Notes under the pieces: generated by a model | What the model saw: only the letters and a program-made list of their open reading frames with translations | Told to the model about the DNA's origin: nothing | Database searches by the model: none | Position numbers and translations under genes: made by a program | Assembly: GCA_009937615.1 (NCBI GenBank) | Contig: JAACFB010000004.1 | Span: forward strand, 1 to 64,000 | Reading direction: 5' to 3' | DNA length: 64,000 nt | Source: Gammaproteobacteria bacterium | Lineage (GTDB): Bacteria > Pseudomonadota > Gammaproteobacteria > Steroidobacterales > Woeseiaceae | Shown here: in pieces, positions 35,717-44,481 of the stretch | Layout of the letters: each line of letters begins with the position of its first letter | How positions within the stretch are numbered: position 1 is the first letter of the stretch

Positions 35717-36784
35717 ATGCGCAAAACAATAACAATCGCACTGATTGCCGTCCCGTTGTCTTTACCGTATGTCTCACGTGCGGCGGACGTGCAGTCGATC
35801 CTGGAAATTGCCAGCGAGAGACAGATCGAACGCTGGGACGGCGTATCGAGCTATGCGCTCACGCAGTCGGTCGCCGGCAACCGTTTCACAACCTACTACC
35901 AGCGCGTCGAAGTCGAGGATGAGGATGATGCCGGCCAGGTGCACACGATGTTTCTCCCGGTCTCGGCTGGCAAACTTTCTGCCTCGGCAAGCGAAACGCC
36001 GAGGCTGACGCCCGAAGCACTCGAGGCTTACGCTCAAGGCCTGGAAGTTGGCGGCGATGCGCTGTCCAGCGAGATCGAGGGTGGTCTCGAGGAAGCCGGG
36101 CTGCCGGGCGGGCTGTTGGCGGCCACCGGTGGCGATCCCTGGGTATCTGCCGATCCGGGGGCGATGATGGGCGGCGGTCTGGCGACGTTTGCTCGTGCAG
36201 CGGCAGCCGAAAGTGGCAGTGGTGACGATCACGCCACGGATGCGGGGCAGGCGGCAGACCAGATAGCGTCTTTCGCGGCAGCCGCAAAACTTGTGGGAAC
36301 GGAGACGATCGATGGTCGCGACGCGTTTCACCTGGAGGCAAGCGAACTGAATCAGGTGCAGCAGCTTGAAGGACAGGAATTCGAGCTGCAACGCGTCAGC
36401 CTGTGGATAGATACCGAGCACTATGTACCGCTGCAAACGAAGATGGTGGGTGTGATGACATCCGGTGGCGAGTCGCGGCCGGTCAGTATCGAACAGATTA
36501 GCTCGGACTACCGCGACGTTGCGGGTAGCAGTATGTACGAATCATACCGTCAGCTCGTGCGAATCAGCGGCATGCTGGACGCGGCGCAGCAAAAGGAAAT
36601 GCAAAAAGCGCAGGAACAGATGCTCGAATTCGAGCAACAGCTGGCGAGTATGCCGGCGAGTCAGCGCAAGATGATGGAGAGCATGATGGGCCCGCAGCTT
36701 GAGATGATGCGCAATATGGCGGCGGGCGGCGGCTTCCAGATGGAAACGGTGATCGAGGAGATTACGGTCAACCCCGATCTATAA
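35717..36784 (+). CDS. Periplasmic protein of unknown function
   Basis: 355 residues with a signal peptide (about 1-22, ending SRAA). The first 270 residues are rich in beta pattern (LTQSVAGNRFTTYYQRVEV, LWIDTEHYVPLQTKMVGV) that recalls the LolA/outer-membrane lipoprotein carrier fold, which would be consistent with binding of a lipid or denatured substrate. The C-terminal 70 residues are helical and rich in Met, Gln and Glu, with several MM pairs. A low-complexity acidic and glycine-rich part lies near 110-185. No family was recognised. Confidence 0.7.
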   Translation: MRKTITIALIAVPLSLPYVSRAADVQSILEIASERQIERWDGVSSYALTQSVAGNRFTTYYQRVEVEDEDDAGQVHTMFLPVSAGKLSASASETPRLTPEALEAYAQGLEVGGDALSSEIEGGLEEAGLPGGLLAATGGDPWVSADPGAMMGGGLATFARAAAAESGSGDDHATDAGQAADQIASFAAAAKLVGTETIDGRDAFHLEASELNQVQQLEGQEFELQRVSLWIDTEHYVPLQTKMVGVMTSGGESRPVSIEQISSDYRDVAGSSMYESYRQLVRISGMLDAAQQKEMQKAQEQMLEFEQQLASMPASQRKMMESMMGPQLEMMRNMAAGGGFQMETVIEEITVNPDL

Positions 36785-36859
36785 AACGACAGCCGTAGGG
36801 GGGTGTTTCGTTGCCCGGCAGCTTGCGGGTCACGGTAATCGTCACAGGCCGCCGCAGGA

Positions 36860-36915
36860 ATAATAATTAACTTTAATAAAATGCCTTAAGTATATATTTT
36901 AAAAAAAATTATAGC
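36860..36915. promoter_or_regulatory. AT-rich island upstream of an SDR gene
   Basis: About 56 bases of nearly pure A/T, including TATATATTTTAAAAAAAA. It is 150 bases before the start codon at 37066. It could hold a promoter or a nucleoid-protein binding site. No gene is seen between 36785 and 37065; an in-frame upstream extension of the SDR has no ribosome site. Confidence 0.35.
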
Positions 36916-37065
36916 ATCCATTTGTATCAAGACGGCGGTGTCGAGTTCGCGGGTTACGTCGCACCAGGCCGCTGGCGCAGTTTGTGGAACGGCGGCGAGC
37001 TGCGCTGGGCAGGCCGCGTCGTCGGATGGCCGGTGTTTAACGCGTTAAGGATTGTGAGGGAGACT

Positions 37066-37806
37066 ATGGGCGGCAAAGTAGCGCTGGTGACAGGCGCCAG
37101 TTCGGGAATCGGCACGGCGGTCGTCGCGGGCCTTGCAGATGCCGGCTATTCGATCCTGGCGGCCGGTCGCGATCGGTTGCGCACAGAGCATGTCGGTACT
37201 GAGTATCCTGAAGTGCGAACCTGGGTGGGCGACATTACCACGCCGGAGTCTTGTGCCGATCTCGTCATGGCATGCATCGAGCAGTTTGGCCGACTTGATG
37301 TGCTCGTCAACAACGCAGGCATCTACCAGGCCGCCGATGCGGAGCGGACTACGAACGAGCTTTGGTCTCGGACTCTGGCAGTTAATCTCAATGCGCCATT
37401 TTATTTAAGCCGCGATGCCATGCCGCATTTGCGGCAAACCAAGGGCGTCATCCTGAACATAGCCTCCGACTGGGGTCTCGTCGGCGGCAAGAAGGCGACC
37501 GCCTATTGTGCCAGCAAGGGCGGCATGGTCCTGATGACCAAGTCGATGGCGCTTGATCACGCGCACGAGGGCATTCGTATTAACGCGATTTGCCCGGGGG
37601 ACGTCGAGACGCCCATGCTTTATGCAGAGGGAGCGGCGCGCGGACTGGAGCCAGACCAGGCGCTCCGCGAGGCTGCCAGGGCCAGCCCCACGGGCAAGGT
37701 GACTTCTGCAGCGGACGTCGCAGCGCTTGTCGTGTTTCTTGCCTCCGAGGCGGCATCGCAGATCACGGGCGCCGCATTATCCATCGACGGCGGCAATACG
37801 GCCTGA
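37066..37806 (+). CDS. Short-chain dehydrogenase/reductase
   Basis: 246 residues of the classical SDR type: TGASSGIG (9-16) nucleotide loop, NNAG near 85, catalytic Ser (NIASDWG) and YCASKGG (YxxxK) with the normal spacing of 13 between Ser and Tyr. The end ALSIDGGNTA is the usual C-terminal loop. ATG 37066 follows GAGGGAG. The substrate is not resolved. Confidence 0.85.
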   Translation: MGGKVALVTGASSGIGTAVVAGLADAGYSILAAGRDRLRTEHVGTEYPEVRTWVGDITTPESCADLVMACIEQFGRLDVLVNNAGIYQAADAERTTNELWSRTLAVNLNAPFYLSRDAMPHLRQTKGVILNIASDWGLVGGKKATAYCASKGGMVLMTKSMALDHAHEGIRINAICPGDVETPMLYAEGAARGLEPDQALREAARASPTGKVTSAADVAALVVFLASEAASQITGAALSIDGGNTA

Positions 37807-37842
37807 ACGGCATCTGGCGATACGGCCCGCGGTGCCTGACAG

Positions 37843-38037
37843 CTAATGCGCGCGCAACAACCGGAATGCCCAGAGACACAGGGCTAACCCGACTACGACG
37901 ACAAGCACAGACGGCCAGGACGGAACCGACCAGATGCCCAGCTGAACAGGAATCCGGAAAACGAGCCGCAATACATGGCCAAACGTGATCAATCCGAAAA
38001 ACATTGCAGAGACAAGCAGGTAGGCTTTGGCATTCAT
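37843..38037 (-). CDS. Small two-helix membrane protein
   Basis: 64 residues with two hydrophobic segments (AYLLVSAMFFGLITFGHVL and WPSVLVVVVGLALCLWAF) and a short basic tail. ATG 38037 has GGAGGA upstream. It converges with the SDR gene, 36 bases apart. No family was recognised; the clean start and two helices support a real gene. Confidence 0.6.
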   Translation of the reverse strand: MNAKAYLLVSAMFFGLITFGHVLRLVFRIPVQLGIWSVPSWPSVLVVVVGLALCLWAFRLLRAH

Positions 38038-38193
38038 TCCGACGGTCCTCCGCGGTGAGTCTGGCATCAAAATAGCGCTCGTTGTCGTCCCGCAGCAAGT
38101 CGGACTCATGCTTATCCTGCGGTGCCGCTGCCTCGAGAAGTGATCCTGCGCGCCGAATTTCCGTCCTGGCGCAGCGAAAGTTACTGCTGGGAA

Positions 38194-40374
38194 CTAAAAA
38201 GTGCCGCTTATCGTCAACGTCAGTCTGCGGCCGTTAAAGCGCTCCTCCGTTTTATAGGAGTCAACCGGCGTCAGTTCGCGTTCTCCTGCATAGAACGTCC
38301 GGTCGCGAACCTGCGCGAAGTTCAGCAGGTTATCGCCCACCAGGCTTACCTTCAGATTCTTCCAGCGCGTCGTTTCGATGAACACGTTGATTGCATAGCC
38401 TTCGTCACGAACGTCTAGCTCGTTGACCCGGAAAAGCAGCCGTTCGTCGCGTTCCGCGATGGTCCATCCCCAGGCGACGCGCGCGGCCGAAAAGTCCTGC
38501 CGGTAATCCAGTCTGAAGAGATACCTGATGTTCTTGTTTGAATTTTCGAGCGTGCGGTAGGCGTTGTTGCCGCCCTCTCCGGACAGGACCCGATCATTTC
38601 CGGTCACCGGGTCGACCACGGTCGAATCCTGCAGGAGTGCCGTGATGTCCAGCTTCGCACCGGTTAGTCCCAGCCCGTCGAGCAGCACCGTACTCTCGAG
38701 CTCAATTCCCCAGCGACGGCCGTCACCGATATTTCCCGGAGCCTCGAAATTGGGCGTCAGGGGCAGCAGATCCAGCACGTCGGAAATCCAGTTATGGAAG
38801 GCAGTCAGTCTCAGGACGCTTTCGTTCTTGAGTCGCCACTCATGGCTCAGTTCTGCCACCCAGGTCGTATCCGGCTTCAGGTCCGGATTGCCGAGGCTCA
38901 GGTCGTCGTCCTCGAAGACGTTTGCCGTCACGAAATCGTCGAAATCCAGTTGTGCTACTTCACGGGCCAGCCGGAAACGCGTCTGCTCGCGCTCGCGAAA
39001 CGCATAGGTCAATACGAACTCGGGCTTCAGGAAGAAGAAATTGCGTTCCTGCTCCGCGTCACCGCTTTGGGTAATCGTGGATACTTCAGCGCCGAGGCCG
39101 TAATCCAGTTTGAGCAGTCCGTGCGACCAGGTGTCCTTCAGCAGGAAGTCGCCGCGAACTTCCTCGACCCTCGTGTTGGCGCCGGGCACCTCGACCTCGA
39201 CGGGCCCGGAGCCCGTGTCGACGGTCTGGAACAGCGTGCCGTCGAGCGCGTTGAAAGCGCCTTCCATATTGAACTGGATGTTATGGCCCGGCCAGCCCTT
39301 CCAATCCAGCTCCAGTCGAGCGACGACGGCGGTGGAATCGGTCGTGGTGACAGCAACCGTTGACGACACCCGGTTGTCATCGGCATCGAAAACCTCGCGA
39401 CTCGCAGTCTTTGGCAATTTTTCAAGAGAAAACAGGAAAATGCCTTTGCCCGCCAGCTCGGTGTTCAGGTTTCTGGATGCGTCGGCGCCGATTTCAAACT
39501 GCTTGATCGTCAGTGCGTTGCCGACCAGTTCCTTGCTCGGTTCTTCACCGGGGACGAGCGGACTGACCTGCTTTACCTGCAGCGGGTTTCGGGTTTCATA
39601 ATGGATGCGTGAATTGATGCGCGCCAGCGTTTTGCCCATCAAGGCCGATGCATTCAACGTGCCGGTCAGGTCGATGCCAGTCGACTCCTGTTCGATCTGA
39701 CTCTCTTCGACGAGCACACGATCAGCGTCAAGATCCTTGTCGTTGCCGGTTTCACCGTTGGCCTCTCTCTCGATCCTTACGCCGGCGTTATAGTCGATTC
39801 GGCCCCAGCGATCGGAGACGGACATGTCGACGCCCGGTTTTGCAGGCCCTTCCGAATGATGTCTGACGTAAAGGTCCCATCTCACAACGGCCGGGAAGTC
39901 GCCATCGAGGATGACGTTGACGGCAACGGGTTGACCCTGGAGGTCAATTTCTCGCACCGAGCCCCGGATCAGTTCGATCTTCGTCACGAGGTTTGCCGGG
40001 ATGCGGGCGAGGATGGAAGAGGGTGAGTCCTGCTTCGCGCTGGGGTAAACATCGTTGATCAGGATGTTGCCCACTGCGGCGATAAAGCCGCGGTCAGAAC
40101 TGCCGTTGTCCAGCTGGAATCCAGGCACCTGCCGGACCATGTCGAGCGCGGTGACGGGCTGGTAGCGCGCAAAAAAGGCCGCCGGATATTCGACCAGTTG
40201 ATCCTCGCCCTGCATGGACTCGACCGGACCCGGACCAGCCAGATCCTGGGCGACTGACTCCGGCATACAGAGAAATCCGGAAAGCAACATAAGAAGCAGC
40301 CTGGCCGGCAAGATTGTCAGGCGGCCAACGCCGGTTACCGCACCGGCAAGCGCCGGGTTTCCGACTATCTGCAT
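38194..40374 (-). CDS. TonB-dependent outer-membrane receptor (paralogue 1)
   Basis: 726 residues. Signal-like N-terminus; the plug domain begins with YPAAFFARYQPVTALDMVRQ and includes NILINDVYPSAKQD and RIELIRGSV-like segments (here KIELIRGSVREIDLQG). The rest is a beta barrel that ends in LTLTISGTF, with a C-terminal Phe as expected for barrel assembly. It is a close paralogue of the receptor at 52245: DSTVVDPVTG, EAPGNIGDGRRWG and EVAQLDF are shared. No clear TonB box was found. It would take up a large or scarce substrate, not identified. Confidence 0.88.
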   Translation of the reverse strand: MQIVGNPALAGAVTGVGRLTILPARLLLMLLSGFLCMPESVAQDLAGPGPVESMQGEDQLVEYPAAFFARYQPVTALDMVRQVPGFQLDNGSSDRGFIAAVGNILINDVYPSAKQDSPSSILARIPANLVTKIELIRGSVREIDLQGQPVAVNVILDGDFPAVVRWDLYVRHHSEGPAKPGVDMSVSDRWGRIDYNAGVRIEREANGETGNDKDLDADRVLVEESQIEQESTGIDLTGTLNASALMGKTLARINSRIHYETRNPLQVKQVSPLVPGEEPSKELVGNALTIKQFEIGADASRNLNTELAGKGIFLFSLEKLPKTASREVFDADDNRVSSTVAVTTTDSTAVVARLELDWKGWPGHNIQFNMEGAFNALDGTLFQTVDTGSGPVEVEVPGANTRVEEVRGDFLLKDTWSHGLLKLDYGLGAEVSTITQSGDAEQERNFFFLKPEFVLTYAFREREQTRFRLAREVAQLDFDDFVTANVFEDDDLSLGNPDLKPDTTWVAELSHEWRLKNESVLRLTAFHNWISDVLDLLPLTPNFEAPGNIGDGRRWGIELESTVLLDGLGLTGAKLDITALLQDSTVVDPVTGNDRVLSGEGGNNAYRTLENSNKNIRYLFRLDYRQDFSAARVAWGWTIAERDERLLFRVNELDVRDEGYAINVFIETTRWKNLKVSLVGDNLLNFAQVRDRTFYAGERELTPVDSYKTEERFNGRRLTLTISGTF

Positions 40375-40894
40375 TACATCCGTTCCCCGTACGACACAGC
40401 CAGCAATTTATCACCCAACATCACACCCGTGGACCGTTTACGTTAAAAGATTCTATTGCTGACGTTTGTAAGTGTTTCAGGCGTGACCTATGCGACTGCT
40501 TTGCTCCGCAAGACGTTTTGAAAAGAGCAGAACACCACAGTTCGCATGGGTTGCCAGCGAATTAATGAGAAATCAACGAGTCCGCCCGGATCCGTCGCAG
40601 AAGGCAGGTGCAAGAGGCATGCAAAAATCGTCTGCGACGATGAGGTACCGGCGATCGGCTCTTACACAAGGTGCTGGCGGAAGAACCGCAGCAGGTTCGC
40701 GTACTGGCGTTCGATGCTGAGTCTGGTTTTATCCACGTCGGCGCTCGCCTGGCTGGTGGCAAGGAGGCAAATCATGATTGCCAGGCGGTGTGCGAGGCGT
40801 GCCCAATTGTTGTTTTGAGTAACCCTCGCTTGCGGGCATGACCGGCGCCGGGGATTGAGTCGGAATCGCATCAGCTTACAGGTCCATCGACTGC
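40375..40894. other. Intergenic region (520 bases)
   Basis: No supported gene. The minus strand holds a short frame (ending at 40662) with a signal-peptide-like start MICLLATSQASA and only 25 further residues, which may be the remnant of a secreted protein. On the plus strand AAGGAGG at 40760-40766 precedes a 15-codon frame, probably by chance. The promoter of the TonB receptor should lie near 40375-40460, which is AT-richer. Confidence 0.4.
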
Positions 40895-41992
40895 CTAGTC
40901 GCGAATGTCCTGCAGGAACCACTCGGTCGGGACCTCGTTGCCGAGGTCTCGCTCGCGTGCCAGTTCGTAAATCCGGCCTGCGATCGCGAAAAATTGCGCG
41001 CCCTGCAAGTTACCGCGTTCCGAGTAGGTGATCTGGTCTGGCGAGGTGCGGCCGGGTTTGGTTCCCGTAACCAGGTCCGCGAAGGTCACCAGGCGATCGG
41101 GGAGCTTTACGCCATGTCCGCGTTTGCGAGGCCCCTGTGCGCCGGAACCGCCCCGTGCCTCCCAGCCGAGGTACTCGTCGTCCAGTGCAAGGTCCGGCCG
41201 ACCGACGGGTGCGGGCGCGTTGCCGAACCGAAAGTAAACATCGACGCGATCCAGGCTGGCCTTGTCCGGTGATCCACCGCCGCCGATGTTGACGATGTGC
41301 TGACCCTTTTCAAGGCACGCGCCGTCCATTACCGGCACGGCCGAGTCGGTCACGGCGGCAACGATATGAGCGCCCTTGTAAACGCCCTCGGGACTTTCGC
41401 AGACCTGCACTTCGATACCGTGCAGTTCCCGCATCTCGGCAGCAAACTGTTCGCGATGCTCGCGCGTCGGGCTGAATACCTGCAGCTTGCGGATGTTGCG
41501 TACGGCGGTAAATGCCTGCACATGCGTTCGAGCCATGCCGCCGGAGCCCAGCATGCCGACCACTTCCGCATCCTCGTTGGCCATGTACTTTACGCCGATG
41601 CCGCCGTCGCCGCCGACACGCATGTGCTGCAGGACGCCGTCATTGATGAAAGCCAGCGGTTCTCCATTTTCGATAGAGGTGAGAAAGACCAGGCCGCAGT
41701 ACAGGCCCGGCCGTGTGCAGTACTTCTCCTGCGTGGTGACGCCCTCGTATTCCGTCTGGTAGACGATATCCGACTTCATTCGAACCGCGAAATACCCGGC
41801 CGTCGATCCGCCTTCCATGCTGCCGAACTGGTAGCGGCGAGATGCGTCGCTGGTTGGGATTCGAATATCTATTCGTGGCCGGCAAACGGCCTCGCCGGTC
41901 GCAATGCCCCGGTAGGATTGCTCGAGCGCCGAGATGGTGTCTTCGATCGTCAGGACCTGCGAAACGACGTCATTGTTGATAAAGAGTGTCAT
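40895..41992 (-). CDS. Ornithine cyclodeaminase / mu-crystallin family protein
   Basis: 365 residues. The nucleotide-binding loop is MLGSGGMARTHVQAF (near 147-161), and VFSPTREHREQFAAEM follows as in this family. The N-terminus TLFINNDVVSQVLTIEDTISALEQSY is a standard start. ATG 41992 is chosen over the longer frame to 42061. Members deaminate ornithine to proline or reduce imines of amino acids. This one has a longer insert near 280 (GGSGAQGPRKRGHG). The true substrate is open. Confidence 0.85.
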   Translation of the reverse strand: MTLFINNDVVSQVLTIEDTISALEQSYRGIATGEAVCRPRIDIRIPTSDASRRYQFGSMEGGSTAGYFAVRMKSDIVYQTEYEGVTTQEKYCTRPGLYCGLVFLTSIENGEPLAFINDGVLQHMRVGGDGGIGVKYMANEDAEVVGMLGSGGMARTHVQAFTAVRNIRKLQVFSPTREHREQFAAEMRELHGIEVQVCESPEGVYKGAHIVAAVTDSAVPVMDGACLEKGQHIVNIGGGGSPDKASLDRVDVYFRFGNAPAPVGRPDLALDDEYLGWEARGGSGAQGPRKRGHGVKLPDRLVTFADLVTGTKPGRTSPDQITYSERGNLQGAQFFAIAGRIYELARERDLGNEVPTEWFLQDIRD

Positions 41993-42177
41993 GGCGATTT
42001 TGGTCTCTGGGCGCGGCTGGCGTTGCGCCATGCTACCAAAGCCCTCAGCGCTGGCACACAACAGCCGGCATGGAGCTGATCGGAGCCCTGGGCCGCTTGC
42101 GGATTTCCCGTATTTGAGAATGCCCGGCGCAATGTTAAGAGGAGGGACCGCAGGTTACTCGTCGCATAGCACACAAG

Positions 42178-42633
42178 ATGCCAAATCGTGACACCGGCTT
42201 CTGGCTGTTACAGGTTCCCGGCTGGCTATTGCTCGCCTATCTGGTTTACGCCCAGGCTTTGCCGGCGTTCGACTACGAGCTGGGTGTCGCGATGGGTACA
42301 CAGGAGCCGGCAGCAAAAATCACCGACGTGGGCGCGGCCTTCTGGTACGGATTCGCGCTCGGCGATCTTGTCATTTACATACCGCTTTTACTGGCGGGCC
42401 TCATCGGGTCCGGTTGCGGCAGGGCGTGGGGCCGTGCCGTGCTCGCGGCAGCGCTGGGCATCACGATCTACTGGCCGGTTGTGTCACTGGCTGTCGTCGT
42501 TGCGGCACGCGGTGCAGCGGGCTGGAATCTTGGCGACGAAACGGCGTACTGGTCCGTTCTGCCACTCATCGCGGTCTGGGCTACGTGGGGACTGTGGTAC
42601 GTTGCTCGTCAGGGCAAGAATCGCAATCAATGA
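42178..42633 (+). CDS. Four-helix integral membrane protein of unknown function
   Basis: 151 residues with about four hydrophobic segments (near 8-25, 55-75, 82-108 and 128-143). No family was recognised. Its stop overlaps the start of the thioredoxin-like gene as ATGA, so the two are translationally coupled and probably work together, perhaps in envelope redox or membrane protein handling. Confidence 0.65.
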   Translation: MPNRDTGFWLLQVPGWLLLAYLVYAQALPAFDYELGVAMGTQEPAAKITDVGAAFWYGFALGDLVIYIPLLLAGLIGSGCGRAWGRAVLAAALGITIYWPVVSLAVVVAARGAAGWNLGDETAYWSVLPLIAVWATWGLWYVARQGKNRNQ

Positions 42634-43169
42634 AACCTCCCGGCAAACTCGCGGGGCCGCGGCTGCGTAAGCTCGGCTCGCTGCTCCTTAACGTCGCCGT
42701 CATCGCCGGCGTTTTCGCTGCCGTGAGCGCGTTCCAGGCCCGTAACATGCTGGCTGCGGACCGCCAGCCAGCGCCGGAGTTGCAGCTCGTGACGCTGGAG
42801 GGCACACCCTATGCGCTGGCCGACCTGCCGGCGCGCCCCGTGCTGATCTATTTCTTTGCGCCGTGGTGCCGCGTCTGCGCGGCGAGCGCCGACAACCTTA
42901 CACGCCTGCGCGGACTGCGCGAGGCGGACCGACTCGAAATATTGACGGTTGCCCTGGACTGGCAGAGCGTCGGAGAGCTGCAGGCCTATGCTGCACGACA
43001 CGAGCTGAATGTGCCGGTGCTTCTTGGGAATGCTGATGTGGCGCGAGACTGGCACGTTTACGCGTTTCCGACCTACTACGTTCTCGACAGCGAACAACGG
43101 GTTGTGCGGCGGGACATCGGCTACAGCACGCAGCTTGGCCTGTGGTGGCGTAGCTGGGCAGTGGACTGA
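42630..43169 (+). CDS. Membrane-anchored thioredoxin-like (TlpA/ResA-type) protein
   Basis: 179 residues. One N-terminal membrane anchor (LLLNVAVIAGVFAAVSAF), then a thioredoxin fold with active site WCRVC (C-x-x-C) in FFAPWCRVC and the cis-Pro segment FPTYYVLD. It would act at the periplasmic face, reducing or oxidising thiols. ATG 42630 overlaps the upstream gene by four bases. The partner substrate is not known. Confidence 0.85.
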   Translation: MKPPGKLAGPRLRKLGSLLLNVAVIAGVFAAVSAFQARNMLAADRQPAPELQLVTLEGTPYALADLPARPVLIYFFAPWCRVCAASADNLTRLRGLREADRLEILTVALDWQSVGELQAYAARHELNVPVLLGNADVARDWHVYAFPTYYVLDSEQRVVRRDIGYSTQLGLWWRSWAVD

Positions 43170-43189
43170 GGTGGCCAGCAGCTTCTTAG

Positions 43190-43218
43190 TCGTGTATATA
43201 ATACACGATACTTAGTAT
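43190..43218. promoter_or_regulatory. Twin palindromes upstream of the NrtR-type gene
   Basis: TCGTGTAT-ATA-ATACACGA (43190-43208) is a perfect 8+3+8 inverted repeat. It is followed, sharing one base, by ATACT-T-AGTAT (43208-43218). Both lie 24-52 bases before the start codon at 43242, within an AT-rich promoter region. NrtR-family regulators bind palindromes in their own promoters, so autoregulation is likely. Confidence 0.6.
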
Positions 43219-43241
43219 TTAAATTACACCAAGTATAGCGT

Positions 43242-43925
43242 ATGGCTTATACCTACGAGCACCCGCATCCGGCCGTGAGCGTTGACATCGTTGTGTTCAC
43301 GATCGCAGAGGGCGAACTCAAAGTACTGTTGATACGGCGGGACGCCGCGCCCTTTGAGGGCAGTTGGGCTTTGCCGGGCGGCTTCGTCGAGATGAACGAG
43401 AGCCTCCGGCGGGCCGCGTGGCGCGAGCTGCGCGAAGAGACCGGCCTTAATGCGGCGTATCTGGAACAACTGCAGGCTTTTGGGCATCCCGACCGGGACC
43501 CGCGCGAACGCGTCATTACGGTCGCGTACGTCGCGCTGATTCCTTACGAGCGCTTTGACGTCCAGGCAGCTAGCGACGCGCGGGATGCGCGGCTGTTCAA
43601 TCTCGAGACGCTGCCGGAGCTGGCGTTTGATCACCCGAGAATCTTGCGCAGGGCGTGCCAGCGTTTGAAGGAAAAGCTCAGCGACCCGATTATTGCACTG
43701 CAGCTTGTGGGCAAGTCGTTCACGCTGTCGGAGCTGCAGCGAGTCCATGAGCTGATTCTGGGCAAACCGCTCGACAAGCGAAATTTCAGAAAAAAGATCC
43801 TGGCCGAGGGCCTGATCGAGGCGACCGGAGACGAGCGGCGCAGCGGACCGCATCGGCCGGCCCGGCTGTACACGGTCAAAGACCCGTCGGACGTACCCTA
43901 TGCCCCGGTCATAAAGCGCGCATAA
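43242..43925 (+). CDS. NrtR-type regulator: Nudix domain with C-terminal winged helix
   Basis: 227 residues. Residues 10-145 form a Nudix fold with a complete Nudix box (GGFVEMNESLRRAAWRELRE, then ETGL), so the hydrolase motif is intact. The C-terminal part (ALQLVGKSFTLSELQRVHE, then KRNFRKKIL) is the winged helix of NrtR. NrtR proteins repress NAD-synthesis or sugar genes and respond to ADP-ribose or related ligands. The target genes are not in this window. Its stop overlaps the convergent MAPEG gene by 17 bases. Confidence 0.85.
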   Translation: MAYTYEHPHPAVSVDIVVFTIAEGELKVLLIRRDAAPFEGSWALPGGFVEMNESLRRAAWRELREETGLNAAYLEQLQAFGHPDRDPRERVITVAYVALIPYERFDVQAASDARDARLFNLETLPELAFDHPRILRRACQRLKEKLSDPIIALQLVGKSFTLSELQRVHELILGKPLDKRNFRKKILAEGLIEATGDERRSGPHRPARLYTVKDPSDVPYAPVIKRA

Positions 43926-44382
43926 GCACGTAGACGGCCATCGCGATGACGGCCACCGAGCTCCAGGTCCAGCAAAAGGCGCGCACATCATGCAGTTGCG
44001 CAGTTGCATAGGCGACGAAGTGGGCTGCGCGTGCAGCCACATAGGTCCAGATCAGAATTTGCGCGAGGAGCAGCGGCGGCCCGCTCAGGACAAACAAGAA
44101 ACCGGCGGCAAGAAATCCCGGAATGCTCTCGAGATCGTTAAGGTTCATGCGCCGTGACCGGTCCACGTATTCGTTGACTTCGAGTTGACCCTCTACCGGC
44201 TTTGGGTTCAGGGGACTCTTCTTTGCGTCCTCGGGACTGCGAAATCCGCCACCGACTTTCATCATGCGTTGCACCGTGATCCAGGGCTGGACCATCAGTT
44301 TGAGGATCATGATCGATGCGGCAAGCACGTAGGTTTCAAAGACCGGGTTTGCGAGGCTCAGGGTCGTGGCTTCAACTGGCAT
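43909..44382 (-). CDS. MAPEG-family membrane protein, second copy
   Basis: 157 residues with four membrane segments. It has LANPVFETYVLAASIMILKL at the start and NDLESIPGFLAAGFLFVLSG and RAAHFVAYA later, the pattern of the microsomal prostaglandin-E-synthase/glutathione-transferase branch. ATG 44382 has GAGAGG eight bases upstream. It is divergent from the TetR gene, with tandem operators between, so it is the likely target of that repressor. Confidence 0.82.
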   Translation of the reverse strand: MPVEATTLSLANPVFETYVLAASIMILKLMVQPWITVQRMMKVGGGFRSPEDAKKSPLNPKPVEGQLEVNEYVDRSRRMNLNDLESIPGFLAAGFLFVLSGPPLLLAQILIWTYVAARAAHFVAYATAQLHDVRAFCWTWSSVAVIAMAVYVLMRAL

Positions 44383-44435
44383 GGCAGGTACCTCTCTCGG
44401 GAGTGGGAGACGGACGTTAAGGATTTGCAAATAAA

Positions 44436-44469
44436 TTTAACACAGTTAAAATAATTGAACAACGTTAAA
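44436..44469. promoter_or_regulatory. Tandem TetR-type operators
   Basis: TTTAAC-ACA-GTTAAA (44436-44450) is a perfect palindrome, and TTGAAC-AAC-GTTAAA (44455-44469) is a near copy. Their centres are 19 bases apart. They lie in the 99-base gap between the divergent MAPEG and TetR genes, so one repressor could control both directions. Confidence 0.65.
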
Positions 44470-44481
44470 AAAGGAATCAAG

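Noticed and set aside
36922-37065. Extra N-terminal 48 codons of the SDR at 37066
   Set aside because: Starts from TTG with no ribosome site; the SDR begins properly at ATG 37066 with GAGGGAG upstream.
41297-42079. 260-codon plus-strand frame opposite the ornithine-cyclodeaminase-like gene
   Set aside because: Antisense shadow; the minus-strand gene has a clear nucleotide-binding motif.
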